Positions 5,266 to 7,080 of a stretch of DNA of 7,080 bases are shown one piece after another. This DNA comes from Deltaproteobacteria bacterium (GTDB taxonomy: Bacteria; Desulfobacterota; Desulfovibrionia; Desulfovibrionales; Desulfovibrionaceae), in contig JAITGZ010000224.1 of assembly GCA_031280335.1 (NCBI GenBank), positions 1 through 7,080 on the forward strand. The letters run 5' to 3'. Made by a program: the position numbers and the translations under genes. The notes under the pieces are model-generated. The model searched no databases. It was not told the DNA's origin and worked only from the letters and a program-made list of their open reading frames with translations. The stretch's first letter is position 1, and every line of letters starts with the position of its first letter.

Positions 5266-5991
5266 ATGGCCGCGATTCTGCTTGATTTTGCCACCGGGCT
5301 GCCTTTGCCGGCGGCGGCTGAAGGGGTTCCCTCCCCCGGCGGCGGCCGCGCCGGCGGGCAAAGCGGCGCGGGGGCGGCGGAAGGGCGCCGCGCCATGCTG
5401 GCCAAGGTACATATCGCCCTGCCCCGGCTGTACGGGCAGCTTGGCGGTTTTTCTGAAGATGTTTACCGTTATGTTTTGCGAGAGCGGTGGGGCGTGGACA
5501 GCGCGGGGGCGATGAGCCTGGCCCAGCTGGACGAACTTTTGCGTTATCTGGCCGGTTTATGCGCCGGCGGGCGTTTGGGGCTGTTCGGGCGCAGGGTAGC
5601 CGCCCGGCGGCAAGGCCGCCTTGCGGTAGCCGTTAGGTGGCAAGGCCGCCTTACGGATAGCGACAGCAGCGATACGGATAGCGACAGCAGCGATACGGAT
5701 AGCGACAGCATCGATACGGATAGCGACAGCAGCGATAGGGATAAAAGCGCGGCCGGGCGTTATCCGTATCTGACCGGCCCATTAATCGCCAAAATCAACG
5801 CTCTGCTTACGGAAAAGGGCTTGAAGCAGGGGCGTTTTGTCGGGCTGGAGTATGCCGAGGGCATCCTGACCAGGCAAACCAGCCGCCTGCCGGGCGGGGC
5901 GGTGAAAAGTCTGGATCAGGCCACGCCCCGGCAGCTCGCCGCCGTTATCGCGGCTTTGGACAAAGACGGCAAGAGAAAAAAGAGTGGCTGA
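5266..5991 (+). CDS. gemA: GemA-like regulatory protein (DUF1018) with inserted repeat linker
   Basis: Middle-region regulator of Mu-like phages; in Mu, GemA alters expression of host genes including those affecting DNA supercoiling. Family features start at about residue 44 (MLAKVHIALPRLYGQLGGFS, then EDVYRYVLRERWGVDS and MSLAQLDELLRYL). They resume after residue 160 (LTGPLIAKINALLTEKGLKQ and LDQATPRQLAAVIAALDKDG). Between them residues 111-158 are encoded by a tandem repeat: two V-A-x-R-x-Q-G-R-L units, then four (T)DSDSSD-type units, making a basic then acidic linker absent from typical members. The start is uncertain. ATG 5266 gives 241 residues with a low-complexity Gly/Ala/Pro N-terminus. 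ATG 5395 gives 198 residues, fits the family start, and has GGAAGGG upstream. The stop overlaps mor by 8 bases. Confidence 0.82.
   Translation: MAAILLDFATGLPLPAAAEGVPSPGGGRAGGQSGAGAAEGRRAMLAKVHIALPRLYGQLGGFSEDVYRYVLRERWGVDSAGAMSLAQLDELLRYLAGLCAGGRLGLFGRRVAARRQGRLAVAVRWQGRLTDSDSSDTDSDSSDTDSDSIDTDSDSSDRDKSAAGRYPYLTGPLIAKINALLTEKGLKQGRFVGLEYAEGILTRQTSRLPGGAVKSLDQATPRQLAAVIAALDKDGKRKKSG
5595..5738 (+). repeat. Compound tandem repeat inside gemA: 2 x 30 bp + 4 x 21 bp
   Basis: Two 30-base units start at 5595 and 5625. Each begins GGTAGCCG and contains the palindrome GGCAAGGCCGCC or its extended form. Four 21-base units start at 5655, 5676, 5697 and 5718, each beginning GGATAGCGACAGCA and nearly identical (one differs at a single internal base, one at its last base). 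Both unit lengths are multiples of three, so the gemA frame is kept. An inverted copy of the same element lies at 6451-6522. Confidence 0.92.
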
Positions 5992-6367
5992 AACCTGGGT
6001 ATCCTATCCGGAGCTGGAAGACATTATCGGCAAGGACAAGGCGGGGCAGCTTTGCCGTTTGCGCGGCGGCACGCCCCTGTACATACCGGTAAAGCCCAAC
6101 GCGGATCACTACCTGGCCCGTACCCTGGGGCTTTTGCCCATGCGCGCCCTGTGTTTGAAATTTCCGGCGCAAAAAATCACCGTGCCCAACGGGCGCAAGG
6201 CCGCGCCGCATAAAGACGGCATTATCGACCGGCTTTTGGCCGGGCGCCCGCACGCCTCCATTGCCCTGGAACTGGGGGTTACCGAGCGCTATGTGCGCAT
6301 GATTGCGGCGGATATGCCTTGCGCCCGGCAGCTGCGCCTGCCGTTCGGCGCTTCAGGCGGGCCGTGA
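5984..6367 (+). CDS. mor: Mor-like middle/late transcription activator
   Basis: The 127-residue protein matches Mu Mor (129) in length and location after gemA. The N-terminal half (WVSYPELEDIIGKDKAGQLC, then RGGTPLYIPVKPNADHYLAR) corresponds to the Mor dimerisation region. The C-terminal half holds an HTH (about residues 73-100) around DGIIDRLLAGRPHASIALEL and GVTERYVRMIAAD, ending in a basic QLRLPF tail. Mor-type activators bind an imperfect inverted repeat next to a poor -35 and recruit RNA polymerase, switching the phage to its next gene set. The start is GTG at 5984, overlapping the gemA stop by 8 bases with only an A-rich purine stretch upstream, so coupling to gemA is likely. Targets are probably downstream, but no binding site is identified. 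Confidence 0.85.
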   Translation: MAETWVSYPELEDIIGKDKAGQLCRLRGGTPLYIPVKPNADHYLARTLGLLPMRALCLKFPAQKITVPNGRKAAPHKDGIIDRLLAGRPHASIALELGVTERYVRMIAADMPCARQLRLPFGASGGP

Positions 6368-6427
6368 TGCGGCCGGAATTTCTTCCGGGCAGGACGCGGC
6401 CTTGCCGTCATGTTAGCTCCATATTGA

Positions 6428-6445
6428 TACCCGCCGGAGCGGGTA
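6428..6445. other. Small hairpin downstream of mor
   Basis: Arms TACCCGC and GCGGGTA enclose the loop CGGA, about 60 bases after the mor stop. No U-tract follows on either strand, so it is not a convincing terminator. It could be part of the mor-holin leader structure, or of the edge of the inverted repeat element beside it. Confidence 0.4.
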
Positions 6446-6450
6446 CAACC

Positions 6451-6522
6451 GTATCGCCGCTGTCGCTATCCGCATCGCCGCTGTCGCTATCCGTTAGGCG
6501 GCCTTGCCGCCTAACGGATACC
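6451..6522 (-). repeat. Inverted copy of the gemA compound repeat, between mor and holin
   Basis: Read on the minus strand, a 30-base unit (6493-6522, beginning GGTATCCGTTAGGCGGCAAG) is followed by two 21-base units (6472-6492 and 6451-6471, each beginning GGATAGCGACAGCGGCGAT). This is the same A-then-B order as inside gemA with one and two copies instead of two and four. Here the element is non-coding. Confidence 0.9.
6488..6520. other. 15-bp perfect hairpin in the holin leader
   Basis: Arms TATCCGTTAGGCGGC and GCCGCCTAACGGATA flank the loop CTT. The stem ends 20 bases before the AAGGAG of the holin-like gene. No U-tract follows on the plus strand, so it is more likely an mRNA stabiliser, attenuator or protein-binding site than a terminator. 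It is formed from the 30-base unit of the repeat element. Confidence 0.75.
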
Positions 6523-6553
6523 GCGACCGGGCGTTATCTATAAGGAGCCGGCC

Positions 6554-6922
6554 ATGTCAAGAATTTACGCCTTTTTTCTCAAAACCAAAAATCAGCTTCT
6601 TTTTGCCGGCCTTGCCGCCGCCTTTCTGGCCGCGGCGATATGGTTTGTCAGCCCGCAGCAGCTGCCGGTGATCGCCTATAAGCTGATTCTGGCCCCCCTG
6701 GGCGGCATTTTGGGCGGCTGGGTGTGGCTGGCCATGCTGCCCTATGTCAATCCAGGCCGCTTTTTGCGCCGGGATTGGCGGCTGGACGCGGACAGGGACG
6801 CGGGTCCGGATGAGCCGGATTTTCCCATTGTGGACGGTTGCCAAACGGTCTTTTGCGTCTGCGCGGCCTGCGCGGCCCTGGCCTTTTGCGCCGGGATGCT
6901 GGCCGTGGCCTGGGGGCTGTAG
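6554..6922 (+). CDS. Putative phage holin (small multi-pass membrane protein)
   Basis: The 122-residue protein has a basic N-terminus and three hydrophobic segments: about 14-32 (LLFAGLAAAFLAAAIWFV), 38-62 (LPVIAYKLILAPLGGILGGW onward) and 98-121 (a Cys/Ala-rich stretch). A charged loop containing RRDWRLDADRDAGPDEPDF separates the second and third. The central 'QQLPV..YKL.L..LGG.LG' pattern resembles the putative holins of Mu-like and related phages, which form inner-membrane lesions that release or activate the endolysin. AAGGAG lies 7 bases upstream of the ATG. It is the first gene after mor, where lysis genes are expected, and so a likely target of Mor-dependent transcription. The family call is from topology, motif and position; another small phage membrane protein is possible. 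Confidence 0.7.
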   Translation: MSRIYAFFLKTKNQLLFAGLAAAFLAAAIWFVSPQQLPVIAYKLILAPLGGILGGWVWLAMLPYVNPGRFLRRDWRLDADRDAGPDEPDFPIVDGCQTVFCVCAACAALAFCAGMLAVAWGL

Positions 6923-6970
6923 TGATTTTAAAGGTCATTGCATACGCGGCCCCCGCGACGGGCGAGATAG

Positions 6971-7080
6971 ATGCGATCGGAAGCAATGGAGCAGGCGATC
7001 CCTCAGCTCGGGGCCGTGCGCTTCAGACCTCAGGACCGGACGCCATCGCGTGACTCATTGTTTGCGGCGGCATCCCGAGC
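6971..7080 (+). CDS. Unidentified ORF running off the right edge
   Basis: An open frame starts at ATG 6971 (second ATG at 6986), directly after an in-frame TAG, and continues beyond the window. The visible product is MRSEAMEQAIPQLGAVRFRP and a further polar stretch ending in SLFAAASR. The upstream GGGCGAG is only a weak ribosome binding site. I do not recognise it. In this phage layout a lytic enzyme would be expected here, but no catalytic motif or signal peptide is visible. A competing 43-residue frame starts at GTG 6922, overlapping the holin-like gene stop, and ends at 7053. Neither choice is secure. Confidence 0.3.
   Translation, partial: MRSEAMEQAIPQLGAVRFRPQDRTPSRDSLFAAASR

Noticed and set aside
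4896..5285. Plus-strand open frame in the hairpin-rich region
   Set aside because: GTG start without a ribosome binding site, Arg/Pro-rich translation of palindromic DNA, and it runs past the gemA start.
5154..5405. Minus-strand open frame opposite the start of gemA
   Set aside because: Pro/Ala-rich antisense translation with no start signal and no family resemblance.
5595..5738. CRISPR array
   Set aside because: The units are directly abutting tandem copies with no variable spacers, and they are translated within gemA.
6428..6445. Terminator of mor
   Set aside because: A 7-bp stem (TACCCGC/GCGGGTA) is present, but no U-tract follows on either strand; it is listed only as a small hairpin.

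Overview
The window is part of a transposable (Mu-like) prophage in a GC-rich bacterium. The order MuA-type transposase, MuB-type ATPase, small early DNA-binding proteins, Gam, GemA, Mor and a holin-like protein is the early-to-middle-to-lysis order of Mu relatives. A Desulfovibrio-like host (Desulfobacterota) is my best guess, from the protein style and a two-hairpin palindromic repeat of a kind I associate with that group. The host call is inference only.

Layout. (1) 2-3759, + strand, tightly packed early operon: the C-terminal part of the transposase (cut by the left edge), MuB, a tandem winged-helix protein, a HTH/four-cysteine protein, a 57-residue protein, Gam and a 49-residue protein. 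Almost every junction is an ATGA/GTGA or few-base overlap, so translation is probably coupled. A terminator closes the block at 3764-3785. (2) 3829-4818, - strand: an oppositely directed regulatory operon of a ribbon-helix-helix (RHH) repressor-like protein, Rha, and a 53-residue protein. It has a good sigma70-type promoter overlapped by a palindrome, and it shares the 3764-3785 terminator. (3) 4870-5265: mostly non-coding and full of hairpins. It holds a 24-codon - strand ORF for a hydrophobic peptide whose ribosome binding site lies inside a hairpin. (4) 5266-6922, + strand: gemA, mor and a holin-like gene. gemA carries an in-frame compound tandem repeat (2 x 30 bp then 4 x 21 bp). An inverted copy of the same element lies between mor and the holin gene. 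(5) 6923-7080: no confidently recognised gene.

How the genes fit together: MuA and MuB carry out replicative transposition, and Gam would protect DNA ends from host nucleases. GemA and Mor form the middle regulatory step, with Mor expected to switch on later genes, and the holin-like protein would begin lysis. The leftward RHH-rha unit sits between early and middle genes and is insulated by terminators on both strands, which suggests an independently controlled regulatory cassette. The least explained features are the tiny membrane-peptide locus and the gemA repeat with its inverted partner.
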